This document shows, piece by piece, positions 17,954 to 26,407 of a DNA stretch of 64,000 nucleotides. The notes beneath the pieces were generated by a model. The model was not told the origin of the DNA, made no database searches, and saw only the letters and a list, made by a program, of their open reading frames with translations. The translations under genes and the position numbers were made by a program. The DNA is taken from contig NZ_CP135164.1 in assembly GCF_001940225.2 (NCBI RefSeq), forward strand, positions 3,286,001 through 3,350,000, read 5' to 3'. This DNA is from Roseburia sp. 499. Lineage in GTDB: Bacteria; Bacillota; Clostridia; Lachnospirales; Lachnospiraceae. Position 1 is the stretch's first letter, and every line of letters starts with the position of its first letter.

Positions 17954-19444
17954 ATGGCTCAGAATAATAATGCACAAGAGCAGGATATTAACCAGTTATT
18001 AAAAGTACGTCGTGAAAAATTGCAGGATTTGCAGGAAAATGGAAAGGATCCTTTCCGGATTACAAAGTATGACGTGACACATCATAGTCAGGAAATCAAA
18101 GACAATTATGACGAATTAGAAGGAAAGACCGTTTCTATTGCAGGAAGAATGATGTTCAAACGTGTGATGGGAAAAGCATCCTTCTGTAATGTACAGGATT
18201 TACAGGGTAATATTCAGGCGTATGTTGCAAGAGATAATATTGGAGAAGATTCCTATAAGGATTTCAAGAAATATGATGTAGGAGATATTCTTGGTATCAA
18301 GGGTGAAGTATTTACCACTAAGACCGGTGAAAAATCTATCCACGCAACAGAAGTGACTTTGCTTTCAAAGAGTCTTCAGATTTTACCGGAGAAGTTCCAT
18401 GGATTGACTGATACAGATGTCAGATATCGTCAAAGATATGTAGATTTGATTATGAACGCAGATGTAAAAGATACCTTTATCAAACGTTCCAAAGTATTAA
18501 GTACAATTCGTAGATTCTTAGATGGACAAGGCTTCATGGAAGTAGAGACTCCGATGCTGGTATCTAATGCAGGTGGTGCAGCAGCGAGACCATTTGAGAC
18601 ACATTTTAATGCACTGGATGAGGACTTAAAGTTAAGAATTTCCTTAGAATTATACTTAAAGAGATTGATTGTAGGTGGAATGGAAAGAGTCTATGAAATT
18701 GGACGAGTATTCCGTAATGAAGGTTTGGATACCAGACACAATCCTGAATTTACCCTGATGGAATTATATCAGGCATATACTGATTACCACGGCATGATGG
18801 ATTTGACCGAGAACTTATATCGCTATGTAGCAAAAGAAGTAACCGGTTCTGAGATTCTGACTTATGGCGATAAAGAGTTAGATTTATCCAAACCATTTGA
18901 ACGTATTACCATGGTAGATGCGGTTAAGAAATATTCCGGTGTAGATTTCAACGAGATTCATACCTTAGAAGAAGCAAGAGCCGTTGCAAAAGAAAAACAT
19001 GTGGAATTTGAGGAAAGACACAAGAAGGGTGATATTCTGAATCTGTTCTTCGAAGAGTTTGTAGAGGAACATTTGATTCAGCCAACTTTTGTTATGGATC
19101 ATCCAATTGAAATTTCTCCATTAACCAAGAAGAAACCGGAGAATCCGGAATATGTAGAACGTTTCGAATTCTTCATGAACGGTTGGGAAATGGCAAATGC
19201 TTATTCCGAGTTGAACGACCCAATCGACCAGCGCGCACGTTTTGAAGCACAGGAAGAACAGTTTGCAGCCGGAGATGACGAAGCAAATCATACAGATGAA
19301 GATTTCTTAAATGCGTTGAGCATTGGTATGCCACCAACAGGTGGAATCGGATTCGGTATCGATAGAATGGTTATGATGATGACAAATAGCCCGGCGATAA
19401 GGGATGTACTGTTGTTCCCAACGATGAAGTCATTGGACAAGTAA
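17954..19444 (+). CDS. lysS: Lysyl-tRNA synthetase, class II
   Basis: Charges tRNA-Lys with lysine. The 496-aa protein has an N-terminal OB anticodon-binding fold (about residues 55-150), class II motif 1 ([20 protein letters not shown]), motif 2 ([20 protein letters not shown]) and motif 3 ([15 protein letters not shown]). ATG 17954 follows GAGGAGG. The gene ends at the boundary of the integrated element; the last codons (PTMKSLDK) could be partly supplied by the element if integration was within the 3' end. Confidence 0.95.
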   Translation: MAQNNNAQEQDINQLLKVRREKLQDLQENGKDPFRITKYDVTHHSQEIKDNYDELEGKTVSIAGRMMFKRVMGKASFCNVQDLQGNIQAYVARDNIGEDSYKDFKKYDVGDILGIKGEVFTTKTGEKSIHATEVTLLSKSLQILPEKFHGLTDTDVRYRQRYVDLIMNADVKDTFIKRSKVLSTIRRFLDGQGFMEVETPMLVSNAGGAAARPFETHFNALDEDLKLRISLELYLKRLIVGGMERVYEIGRVFRNEGLDTRHNPEFTLMELYQAYTDYHGMMDLTENLYRYVAKEVTGSEILTYGDKELDLSKPFERITMVDAVKKYSGVDFNEIHTLEEARAVAKEKHVEFEERHKKGDILNLFFEEFVEEHLIQPTFVMDHPIEISPLTKKKPENPEYVERFEFFMNGWEMANAYSELNDPIDQRARFEAQEEQFAAGDDEANHTDEDFLNALSIGMPPTGGIGFGIDRMVMMMTNSPAIRDVLLFPTMKSLDK

Positions 19445-19484
19445 AAACCGCATAAAATCAAGGGTTTCAGGGTGTTGAGTAGGT

Positions 19485-19508
19485 GCTTACTACAACGCTT
19501 ACTACAAC
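19485..19508 (+). repeat. Two tandem 12-bp repeats at the element boundary
   Basis: GCTTACTACAAC occurs twice back to back (19485-19496 and 19497-19508), 41 bp after the lysS stop. Tandem short repeats next to an insertion junction are typical of integrase arm-binding sites. The attL core itself should lie between the end of lysS and this point. The opposite end of the element is not in the window, so the core duplication cannot be read. Confidence 0.55.
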
Positions 19509-19592
19509 AAATTCGTAAGTTGATATGAAGAATTATAAGCTCAACTGACGGATTGCTTTGAACAACTACAGATAGAAAAACATGTAAAATGA

Positions 19593-19634
19593 GGACTTTT
19601 CTTCAGAAATTAATCTGAGGAAAGGTCCTTTTTT
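19593..19634 (+). terminator. Terminator downstream of lysS / left end of element
   Basis: A 14-bp stem (GGACTTTTCTTCAG with CTGAGGAAAGGTCC) followed by six T. It lies about 150 bp after lysS and shields the element genes from read-through. It may be the original lysS terminator or part of the element. Confidence 0.85.
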
Positions 19635-19650
19635 CGTGTTTGGATATTTG

Positions 19651-19710
19651 ATTCGTATAAATTTTTCATATACGAATTTCTGCGATGTGGCATACGAAAA
19701 GCATACGAAT
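19651..19710. repeat. Cluster of ATACGAA repeats before the first element gene
   Basis: ATTCGTAT (19651-19658) and ATACGAAT (19670-19677) form an exact inverted repeat. Two further direct copies, CATACGAA (19691-19698) and CATACGAAT (19702-19710), run up to the ribosome site of the next gene. This layout fits binding sites for a regulator, ParB-like or excision protein at the element's left end. Confidence 0.5.
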
Positions 19711-19734
19711 TTGTAGGAAAGGAGATTGAGACAA

Positions 19735-19974
19735 ATGATACACACAGCGTTAAGTGCAACTCATATGGTTGATATTTCACTGAGAGACCCTGGAGGTGGA
19801 GAGATGATCAAAGTGAGATTGCAGGGAACCAAAGAAGATATGGAATGGTTAGAAAAACAATTATCAGAATGTCCAGAGGTCAAGATTACAGAATCATCTG
19901 AGACATTCAGTAACAAAGGAACAAGTAAGTATTACAGAAAATATTTAGAAATCAACAGAAAAAACGAAGAATAG
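19735..19974 (+). CDS. Small conserved protein at the left end of the element
   Basis: A 79-aa protein of unknown function. The segment MIKVRLQGTKEDMEWLEKQL looks like a short beta-alpha unit, and the C-terminus is basic (SKYYRKYLEINRK). ATG 19735 is preferred over TTG 19726 because AAAGGAG lies 10 nt before the ATG but only 1 nt before the TTG. It is 18 bp upstream of parA and probably starts that operon, which suggests a role in partition or replication control, but this is inference. Confidence 0.6.
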   Translation: MIHTALSATHMVDISLRDPGGGEMIKVRLQGTKEDMEWLEKQLSECPEVKITESSETFSNKGTSKYYRKYLEINRKNEE

Positions 19975-19992
19975 AAAAGGAGATTAGACCAT

Positions 19993-20775
19993 ATGAGTAA
20001 AGTTATTATTTGTGCAAATCAGAAAGGTGGGGTTGCCAAGACCACCACAACAGTAAATCTTGGCATTGGACTTGCAAGAGAAGGAAAAAGAGTATTAGTG
20101 ATTGATAACGATCCGCAGGGTTCCCTTACAGAAGCTTTAGGATATCAGGAACCGGACAGCTTGGAAATCACACTGGCTCAGATAATGGATTGGGTATTGA
20201 ATGAGGAATCGTTTGATATCAACGCAGGTATTCTTCATCATGAAGAAGGTATTGATCTGATGCCGGCAAATATTGAGTTATCTGGTGTGGAAACCTCTTT
20301 GGTTGGAATTATGAGTAGTGAGACGGTTCTTAAGGAGTATATTGATATGCTTGGGAATCGTTATGATTATATTATCATTGATTGTTCTCCAAACTTAGGT
20401 CAGCTTACATTGAATGCATTGGTAGCTGCAGACGAGATAATTATTCCTGTACAGGCTGCATACCTTCCGATTAAGGGGTTAGAGCAGTTGCTTAAGACAA
20501 TCAGCAGGGTAAAGAGAAAGATGAATCCAAAGCTCCATATAATGGGAATATTGCTTACGATGGTTGATTACAGAACCAATTATGCAAATGAGATTACAGA
20601 AGTCTTATATCAAGTGTATGGAAATGAAATCCATATCTTTGAAAATGTTATTCCGATGTCTGTGAGAGCTGCAGAAACTCCTGCAGAAGGAATCAGCATA
20701 TATAAGCATGATCCAAAAGGTAAAGTTGCAGATGCATATACGGCATTAACAAAGGAGGTTATCAGCCATGAGTAA
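19993..20775 (+). CDS. parA: ParA/Soj-family partition ATPase
   Basis: Deviant Walker ATPase that moves DNA in partnership with ParB. The 260-aa protein starts SKVIICANQKGGVAKTTTTV, with the characteristic KGGVAKTT loop (residues 10-18). DNDPQGSLTEAL follows near 38 and YIIIDCSPNLG near 120. It has no N-terminal HTH, so it is the Soj-like short form. It overlaps parB by 8 bp. On an integrative element it probably stabilises the excised, replicating circle. Confidence 0.95.
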   Translation: MSKVIICANQKGGVAKTTTTVNLGIGLAREGKRVLVIDNDPQGSLTEALGYQEPDSLEITLAQIMDWVLNEESFDINAGILHHEEGIDLMPANIELSGVETSLVGIMSSETVLKEYIDMLGNRYDYIIIDCSPNLGQLTLNALVAADEIIIPVQAAYLPIKGLEQLLKTISRVKRKMNPKLHIMGILLTMVDYRTNYANEITEVLYQVYGNEIHIFENVIPMSVRAAETPAEGISIYKHDPKGKVADAYTALTKEVISHE

Positions 20776-21658
20776 GAGAAATCTTGGAGAGAGAATTAAG
20801 TTACAGTCATACGGAGAGATGTTTGGCGAAGAAAAAGAAACTGAGGTTATTGTTTCGGAACAGATAAAGGATGTGGCTCTTTCAGAGCTTCATCCATTTA
20901 AGAATCATCCATTTAAAGTACTTGATGATGAAAAGATGGCTGAAATGGTAGAGAGTGTGAAGCAGTATGGAATTCTTGTTCCTGCTATTGCGAGGATACG
21001 TGCAGAAGGTGGTTATGAATTAATCTCTGGTCATAGAAGACACCATGCTGCAACTCTTGCAGGATTAGATACAATGCCGGTAATGATTAAAGATTGTGAT
21101 GATGACGAATCCACGGTGATTATGGTGGATGCTAACATTCAGCGTGAAGATATTTCTATTAGCGAAAAGGCAAAGGCTTATCGCATGAAATATGATGCCA
21201 TGAAACATCAAGGTGTATCTGGAGGTTCATCACTTGCAGAGATGAGTGAATCAGCGGGGGAAAGTAGCAAAACAATACAGAGACTTATTTATCTATCAAA
21301 TCTATCAGACGAATTGCTTGAATTAATTGATAGCAAGAAACTTGGTATTGCTCAGGGTGTTGATCTTGCTTTTCTCTCGAAAGAGAAGCAGGAAATCGTG
21401 CTTAGTGTAATGGAGAAGACTGGTATATATGTCAATATGGAGCAGTCAGCTCGTATTAAGAATGCTGTAAAAGAAGGATTATTTAATGAACAGTGGTTGT
21501 TAGAAATCCTTAGTTATAAGAAACCACCGGTACGAAAGGTGGTATTCAATCAGAATAAGTTGGATTCCTACTTTGAACCGAATATGACGAATGAAGATAT
21601 CGAAGGAATCATTGTGAAATTGCTGGATGAATGGAAAGCGAAAGGAGGTCAGGATTAG
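20768..21658 (+). CDS. parB: ParB/Spo0J-family centromere-binding protein
   Basis: The 296-aa protein has the ParB N-terminal domain with the nucleotide-binding signature ELISGHRRHHAATLAG (about residues 80-95). A helix-turn-helix follows (SLAEMSESAGESSKTIQRLI, about 155-175). It acts with the overlapping ParA. The likely centromere is the 15-bp palindrome found just after rep and again at two places in the element. A frame overlap with the next gene (TAGTG) indicates coupled translation. Confidence 0.92.
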   Translation: MSKRNLGERIKLQSYGEMFGEEKETEVIVSEQIKDVALSELHPFKNHPFKVLDDEKMAEMVESVKQYGILVPAIARIRAEGGYELISGHRRHHAATLAGLDTMPVMIKDCDDDESTVIMVDANIQREDISISEKAKAYRMKYDAMKHQGVSGGSSLAEMSESAGESSKTIQRLIYLSNLSDELLELIDSKKLGIAQGVDLAFLSKEKQEIVLSVMEKTGIYVNMEQSARIKNAVKEGLFNEQWLLEILSYKKPPVRKVVFNQNKLDSYFEPNMTNEDIEGIIVKLLDEWKAKGGQD

Positions 21659-22719
21659 TGGAGAAGTTAGAATTGGATTTTTATTATGGAAAGGAATCAG
21701 AGCAGTTTACATTCTACAGACTCCCAAAGGCGCTTATCTCGGATGAGCGCTTTAAGGGAATCACAAATAACGCAAAGCTTCTCTATGGCTTGATGCTTGA
21801 TAGAATGTCGCTTTCAAAGAAAAGAGGCTGGCTTGATGAAGAAAATAAAGTATTCATCAAGTATTCTCTTAATAATATTGAAGAGGATTTGAACGTTAGT
21901 AGAAAGACTGCCGGATCTATTTTAAAAGAGCTTGAAGCAATTGGACTTATTGACATGGTCCAGCAGACTGGAGTTGCTAACGTTATTTATGTGAAAAATT
22001 TCGTGTCGGAAGGTCGTTTAGATGCCCGAAAGCAAAGGGATTCAGAGGACAAGTACAAAAATGAAACTGGTGTAAAAACTGAACCAGTGGAAAAAGGGAA
22101 CCAGTGTAATATTTCCACTAGTGAAGAAAATGCACCAGTGAAAGAAAGTAACCAGTGTAGAAATTGCGCTAGTGAAGAATCTGAACCGGTGGAAAAAATG
22201 CACCAGTGTAATTTTGACGCAGAGACTGGGGAAATATTTCCACCAGTACCAGGGGAAAATCTACACACGAATAATATAGAGTCAAATAATAATATGAGTT
22301 ATACTAATCCTATCAGTCTATCTTATCAGCAGGCGAAACCGATTGACGAGATGGATGAGGCGACTGCATATATGGAGCTTATCAGAGAGAATATTGATTA
22401 TGACATTATGATGTCTGATAAGAACTGGAGAGATGCAGAAATGTTTGATGAACTTTATCAGATTATATGTGATGTTGTATGTGTTCCTCGTAAGACAATT
22501 CGAATCGCAGGAGAAGAATATCCATATAGTCTTGTTAAGAGCAAATTCTTGAAGCTTAATTCAAGCCACCTTCAGTATGTTATCAGCTGCATGCAGAATA
22601 ACACCACAAAGGTTGCAAATATCAAAGCTTATTTGATTACAGCCTTATACAACGCGCCAAATACCATAAGCCATTATTACAATGCTGAGGTCAATCATGA
22701 TCTCTATGGCATTGATTAG
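21658..22719 (+). CDS. RepA_N-like replication initiator
   Basis: The 353-aa protein starts at GTG 21658, which overlaps the parB stop and follows AAAGGAGGT; an in-frame ATG at 21631 would lie before this ribosome site. The N-terminal part (EQFTFYRLPKALISDERFKG, then KLLYGLMLDRMSLSKKRGW) is the winged-helix domain of RepA_N initiators of Firmicutes plasmids. The middle (about residues 137-187) is a 17-aa repeat encoded by DNA iterons. The C-terminal domain (about 235-353) is the family-specific part. RepA_N plasmids are known to carry their origin inside rep, which fits here. Confidence 0.85.
   Translation: MEKLELDFYYGKESEQFTFYRLPKALISDERFKGITNNAKLLYGLMLDRMSLSKKRGWLDEENKVFIKYSLNNIEEDLNVSRKTAGSILKELEAIGLIDMVQQTGVANVIYVKNFVSEGRLDARKQRDSEDKYKNETGVKTEPVEKGNQCNISTSEENAPVKESNQCRNCASEESEPVEKMHQCNFDAETGEIFPPVPGENLHTNNIESNNNMSYTNPISLSYQQAKPIDEMDEATAYMELIRENIDYDIMMSDKNWRDAEMFDELYQIICDVVCVPRKTIRIAGEEYPYSLVKSKFLKLNSSHLQYVISCMQNNTTKVANIKAYLITALYNAPNTISHYYNAEVNHDLYGID
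22066..22218 (+). repeat. Nine tandem 17-bp iterons inside rep: probable replication origin
   Basis: Seven-base cores of the form ACCAGTG begin at 22066, 22083, 22100, 22117, 22134, 22151, 22168, 22185 and 22202, exactly 17 bp apart. Five are exact and four vary (ACTGGTG, ACTAGTG, GCTAGTG, ACCGGTG). The spacer after each core is A-rich. Because 17 is not a multiple of 3, the protein repeats only every 51 bases. A strict DNA period in coding sequence points to selection on DNA binding. Confidence 0.85.
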
Positions 22720-22725
22720 TGCTTT

Positions 22726-22740
22726 TGGTCAAGTTGGCCA
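22726..22740. promoter_or_regulatory. 15-bp palindrome, copy 1 (candidate parS)
   Basis: TGGTCAAGTTGGCCA, 6 bp after the rep stop; one mismatch from the perfect palindrome TGGTCAAGTTGACCA. It is the copy closest to parAB. Confidence 0.55.
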
Positions 22741-22757
22741 GAAGTGGGGTGATGCAT

Positions 22758-23111
22758 ATGTGGTTTGAATCATACAAAGAGGATTTGAAAGAGCAAATAG
22801 GTAGAATCATTCGTGATGAATTCTTTGGAAAAGATGAATTTGAATTGGTGGATATAGCCTTCTATGGAAGCAGGGTAAGCGGTAAGGCGAGTGTTGATTC
22901 TGACTTGGATGTGCTTGTTGAATACAAGGGTACTGCAAGAGAGGATACAATCTTTGATGTGCTTGCAGAACAGCAGCTAATGCTTGAAGATGTTCGTTTA
23001 GATATCAATCCGATTAAGAATGAAAAATCGGGGACAATAGTTGACTATCTAGAACGATGCGATGATAATTGGAAGGAACACATTACGATTCAGCGAAGAC
23101 GAAGCAGATAA
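22758..23111 (+). CDS. MNT-type nucleotidyltransferase domain protein
   Basis: The 117-aa protein has the minimal nucleotidyltransferase signature FYGSRVSGKASVDSDLDVLV (about residues 29-48): GSR, then DxD metal-binding aspartates. Such proteins act as antitoxins with HEPN partners or modify proteins and RNA with nucleotides. No HEPN partner is adjacent, so its role is open. ATG 22758 is favoured by GGGGT seven bases upstream; ATG 22752 is an alternative. The basic tail (IQRRRSR) resembles the tails of RadC and ArdC-like proteins in this element. Confidence 0.75.
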   Translation: MWFESYKEDLKEQIGRIIRDEFFGKDEFELVDIAFYGSRVSGKASVDSDLDVLVEYKGTAREDTIFDVLAEQQLMLEDVRLDINPIKNEKSGTIVDYLERCDDNWKEHITIQRRRSR

Positions 23112-23145
23112 TAAGATTAGATGTATATAGAAGGGAAGTGTTGTT

Positions 23146-23562
23146 ATGGCAAAGTATCAAGTCATGATTGATGACAAACCTAAATACGAGAAGAATTACA
23201 AATTACCATTAATCAATATTGTGGCTGCGGTTATTTGGAGTATTCCGTTTCATCAGAAGTTATTTCCGGATGCGGGATGGTGGGTGACATTTGGTTTGTG
23301 CGCAGCATTTGTTGTTATGTATGTGGTACTTAGTTATCTTCCTATTATAGTTGCAGTACCCTCTATTGCAGGAGTTATTATTCTGACAGCGTTGTTTTGG
23401 GTACCGGCAGATTACATAGGAAATAATGTTGTTAGGATAATAGTTAAAGTGCTAATCGCAATTGTATGTGGATTTATTGAGCTGGGGATATTCGCAAATG
23501 CAACGGTTCCTTGGTTGGAAGGAAAAGAGGCAAATAAGCCAAGGATCAGAGTGGAAAAATAA
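23146..23562 (+). CDS. Multi-pass membrane protein of unknown function
   Basis: The 138-aa protein has a charged N-terminus and about four hydrophobic segments (roughly residues 20-36, 45-62, 64-86 and 94-118). No family was recognised. ATG 23146 has AAGGGAAG upstream. It ends 35 bp before a strong terminator, closing the maintenance module before the restriction-modification operon. It could be an accessory membrane anchor or immunity-type protein; this is unproven. Confidence 0.65.
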   Translation: MAKYQVMIDDKPKYEKNYKLPLINIVAAVIWSIPFHQKLFPDAGWWVTFGLCAAFVVMYVVLSYLPIIVAVPSIAGVIILTALFWVPADYIGNNVVRIIVKVLIAIVCGFIELGIFANATVPWLEGKEANKPRIRVEK

Positions 23563-23596
23563 AGTACATTTTTTTGCACAATATATGATTGAAAGT

Positions 23597-23638
23597 AGGA
23601 ACCAAGATATGATGTTTTCTGTCTTAGGTTCCTTTTTT
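23597..23638 (+). terminator. Terminator after the maintenance module
   Basis: AGGAACC...GGTTCCT stem with extra pairing of AGA/TCT, followed by six T. Confidence 0.85.
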
Positions 23639-23648
23639 AATGTCAGAA

Positions 23649-23703
23649 AAACATATGTTTGTGCAACAAAGTATTGACAATGTTACACTTTTGAAGGTAA
23701 AAT
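23649..23703 (+). promoter_or_regulatory. Promoter and possible operator of the restriction-modification operon
   Basis: TTGACA (23674-23679) and TAAAAT (23698-23703) are 18 bp apart, just upstream of the RHH gene. A perfect 12-bp palindrome, AAACATATGTTT (23649-23660), sits immediately upstream and is a candidate site for the RHH protein. Confidence 0.6.
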
Positions 23704-23727
23704 TTAAAAATGAGGAGGTGCCTTAAA

Positions 23728-23913
23728 ATGAAAAAATCAATATCAATTAGCATAAGAGTTAGTGAAGAAGAATTGGAAAAGTTTAAACAAGCTGCAAGAC
23801 TTGAAGCATATGCTTCTTACAGTGAGTTTGTGAGAAGAACTGCTTTAATAGAGGCATCAAGGATTATTAAAGAAAATGATATTGAAGGAGTAAAAACTGA
23901 TGAATGTAATTAG
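23728..23913 (+). CDS. Ribbon-helix-helix protein, probable operon regulator
   Basis: The 61-aa protein has the RHH pattern: a beta strand [14 protein letters not shown] followed by two helices ([18 protein letters not shown]). This resembles Arc/CopG-like repressors and antitoxins. ATG 23728 follows GAGGAGGTG. Its end overlaps the methyltransferase start by 14 bp, so the two are translationally coupled. By position it may act as a controller of the restriction-modification genes, as C-proteins do in other systems (inference). Confidence 0.75.
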   Translation: MKKSISISIRVSEEELEKFKQAARLEAYASYSEFVRRTALIEASRIIKENDIEGVKTDECN

Positions 23914-25918
23914 TTTGTTTAGTGGATGTGGAGGACTAGATTTAGGTTTTGAAAGAGCTGGATTTAATATTCCTGTTGCAAATGAATTTGATAAAACAAT
24001 ATGGGAGACTTTTAAGGTTAATCATCCTAACACACATTTAATCGAGGGTGATGTAAGACAGGTTACGAAGGAAGATATTGCTCAATACATAGATGGAGAA
24101 GTTGATGGAATTATTGGTGGACCACCATGTCAATCTTGGTCAGAAGCAGGTTCACTTAAGGGAATCAAGGATGCGAGAGGTCAGCTATTTTTTGACTATA
24201 TCAGAATATTAAAAGAATTCCAACCTAAATTCTTTTTAGCGGAAAATGTAAGTGGAATGCTTGCAGATAGACATTCTATAGCGGTACAGAATATTTTGGA
24301 ATTATTCGATGAGGCTGGATATGATGTTTCGTTTACATTGGTTAACGCGAAAGATTATGGCGTTGCCGAAGAACGTAAGAGAGTATTTTATATAGGATTT
24401 AGAAAAGACTTGAAGATAGACTTTGGTTTTCCTAAAGGTTCTACTAAAGAAGATTCAAAAAAGATTACCTTGCGTGATATTATTTGGGATTTGCAAGATA
24501 CCGCTGTACCTTCAGGTGAAAAGAATAAGCATAATCCCGATGCAATAAATAATAATGAATATTTCACAGGAGCATACTCTCCGATTTTTATGAGTCGTAA
24601 TCGTGTTAAGAGTTGGGATGAGCAGGCATTTACAGTGCAGGCTTCTGGACGACAGTGTCAGTTGCATCCTCAGGCACCTAAGATGGTAAAGGTTGGAATT
24701 AACGATTGCAGATTTGTTGAAGGCAAGGAACATCTTTATAGAAGAATGACAATTCGAGAAGTTGCGAGAGTACAAGGATTTCCGGATGATTTTAAGTTTA
24801 TTTATAATGATACCAATACTGCATATAAAATGATTGGTAATGCAGTTCCTGTAAACTTGGCATACGAGATTGCAGTAGCCATAAAAATGTATCTTGAAGG
24901 AAAAGGCTCCTCTGTTGAAGTTGACAGAGAGGTTATAGATGCTAAGGAGGTCAATGAGAAGAAAGTGAGTACAAAAAGTAATGATCAGGGAAGAGCTTAT
25001 GAATATGCTTGGATACAGACTTTATACAAAGCATTAGCTGAGTTGAGAAAAACAAGAATAGTGGAGAATTCTAGTTTAGTGGCAAATGAAAAGGCATGGT
25101 CACTTATGGATGAAGATATGCAGGAAACTTTCATGATTTCTGCTAGTGCAGCTATTGATACGGTGTTAGAACTTGAACCAAGAATGTCCGAAATCGATAA
25201 TGATGAACTTACACTTGAGTTCCAGAAAGATGGACAAGGCGTTAAGGGGGATGTTAGAGATATTGTAATTAAAAGAAAAGATATTGAATGGGAAGTAGGA
25301 TTAAGCATTAAGCATAATCATGATGCCGTGAAACATAGTAGATTAAGCCACAAGCTTGATTTTGGAAACGAATGGTTTGATATGCCATGTTCTGATGAAT
25401 ATTGGGTTGCTGTGGAACCAATCTTCAATGTGTTAAAGCAAGAAAAAGAGAATGGAACAAAATGGTCTGAAATTGAGGATAAGAGTCAGAAGGTGTACAT
25501 TCCTTTATTGCAGGCATTCATTGATGAAATCAATCGTGCAAATAAGAAGGATAGTACAATGCCAAGAAAGATGATTGAGTATCTGATTGGTATTGAAGAT
25601 TATTATAAGGTTGTGAGTAAGGATAGCAAAAGACTTACGATGATTCACACATTTAATATGCATGATACATTAAATAAGCCTGCAAAGAATAAGGTATCTG
25701 CAATTACTGTACCTATTGTTAAGTTACCTACAAGACTTGTTGCACTTGAATTTAAGCCAGATAGTGATAATACGGTAGAAATGTATCTTGATAATGGTTG
25801 GCAGCTTAGTTTCAGAATTCACAATGCTAGTACAAAGGTAGAACCAAGTCTTAAGTTTGATGTTCAGTTTATCAGTATGCCGATGGAAGTTCTTAATATC
25901 GAATGTAAGTGGAATTAA
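23900..25918 (+). CDS. HaeIII-like cytosine-5 methyltransferase fused to HaeIII-like endonuclease
   Basis: A 672-aa single-chain type II restriction-modification enzyme. Residues 1-335 form a C5-cytosine methyltransferase: [13 protein letters not shown] (5-17), catalytic [10 protein letters not shown] with Cys77, ENV near 115, and the target-recognition stretch [16 protein letters not shown], which matches my memory of M.HaeIII very closely. Residues about 360-672 resemble the HaeIII endonuclease family ([11 protein letters not shown] near 448 and [20 protein letters not shown] near 460). GGCC is therefore the predicted site. HaeIII itself uses two separate proteins; here both activities lie in one chain. 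Confidence 0.88.
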   Translation: MNVISLFSGCGGLDLGFERAGFNIPVANEFDKTIWETFKVNHPNTHLIEGDVRQVTKEDIAQYIDGEVDGIIGGPPCQSWSEAGSLKGIKDARGQLFFDYIRILKEFQPKFFLAENVSGMLADRHSIAVQNILELFDEAGYDVSFTLVNAKDYGVAEERKRVFYIGFRKDLKIDFGFPKGSTKEDSKKITLRDIIWDLQDTAVPSGEKNKHNPDAINNNEYFTGAYSPIFMSRNRVKSWDEQAFTVQASGRQCQLHPQAPKMVKVGINDCRFVEGKEHLYRRMTIREVARVQGFPDDFKFIYNDTNTAYKMIGNAVPVNLAYEIAVAIKMYLEGKGSSVEVDREVIDAKEVNEKKVSTKSNDQGRAYEYAWIQTLYKALAELRKTRIVENSSLVANEKAWSLMDEDMQETFMISASAAIDTVLELEPRMSEIDNDELTLEFQKDGQGVKGDVRDIVIKRKDIEWEVGLSIKHNHDAVKHSRLSHKLDFGNEWFDMPCSDEYWVAVEPIFNVLKQEKENGTKWSEIEDKSQKVYIPLLQAFIDEINRANKKDSTMPRKMIEYLIGIEDYYKVVSKDSKRLTMIHTFNMHDTLNKPAKNKVSAITVPIVKLPTRLVALEFKPDSDNTVEMYLDNGWQLSFRIHNASTKVEPSLKFDVQFISMPMEVLNIECKWN

Positions 25919-25931
25919 GGTGGTGGCATAA

Positions 25932-26396
25932 GTGAGAAAGATGCTTTTAAGCTTTAAGCCAGAAGTGTATGAGAAAATTAAATCTGGGAAGAAAGTATTC
26001 GAACATAGAAGAAACTTCCCAGATGAACCTATTATGGCATATATGTATGTAAGTGCGCCTATTAAAGCAGTCACAGGAATAGTCTATCTAGGAAAGAGAC
26101 ATTTGCTATCGGACTGGAAGGAAGAATACAAAAATGATAGAGATGTTGTAATGCGGATCGAAAAATATCAAGAGTCATATAGATATGCCATGGAGATTGA
26201 TGAGTTTCTGGAAACTACAGAAATATCGCTTGATGAACTAAGGCGTGATGTTCCTGGATTTGTTGCACCACAAATGTATATATATTTGGATGGAACACAG
26301 CTGTTAAGATACTTAGAAAAAACATTAGAAATAAAGGAAAATAAAATTGTAAATAAATTTGATGGCAATATGTCTCATTGTATATGTAAATATTAG
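25932..26396 (+). CDS. ASCH-domain protein
   Basis: The 154-aa protein begins LLSFKPEVYEKIKSGKKVFEHRR, the ASCH/PUA-like signature (hydrophobic S-K-P, then K-x-E-R-R). Such proteins bind modified or unusual nucleic acids and often accompany restriction systems. It lies 13 bp after the methyltransferase-endonuclease and 11 bp before the next gene, so it belongs to the same operon. GTG 25932 is used; ATG 25941 is also possible. A role as a modified-base or RNA reader in this defence operon is inference. Confidence 0.75.
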   Translation: MRKMLLSFKPEVYEKIKSGKKVFEHRRNFPDEPIMAYMYVSAPIKAVTGIVYLGKRHLLSDWKEEYKNDRDVVMRIEKYQESYRYAMEIDEFLETTEISLDELRRDVPGFVAPQMYIYLDGTQLLRYLEKTLEIKENKIVNKFDGNMSHCICKY

Positions 26397-26407
26397 AGGA
26401 TGATATT

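Noticed and set aside
19445..19734. tRNA gene as the integration target.
   Set aside because: No cloverleaf or CCA-end sequence is visible; the gene before the junction is lysS, a protein gene.
22066..22218. CRISPR array.
   Set aside because: The repeat unit is 17 bp with 7-bp cores inside a coding frame, too short and without spacers of CRISPR length. No cas genes are present.
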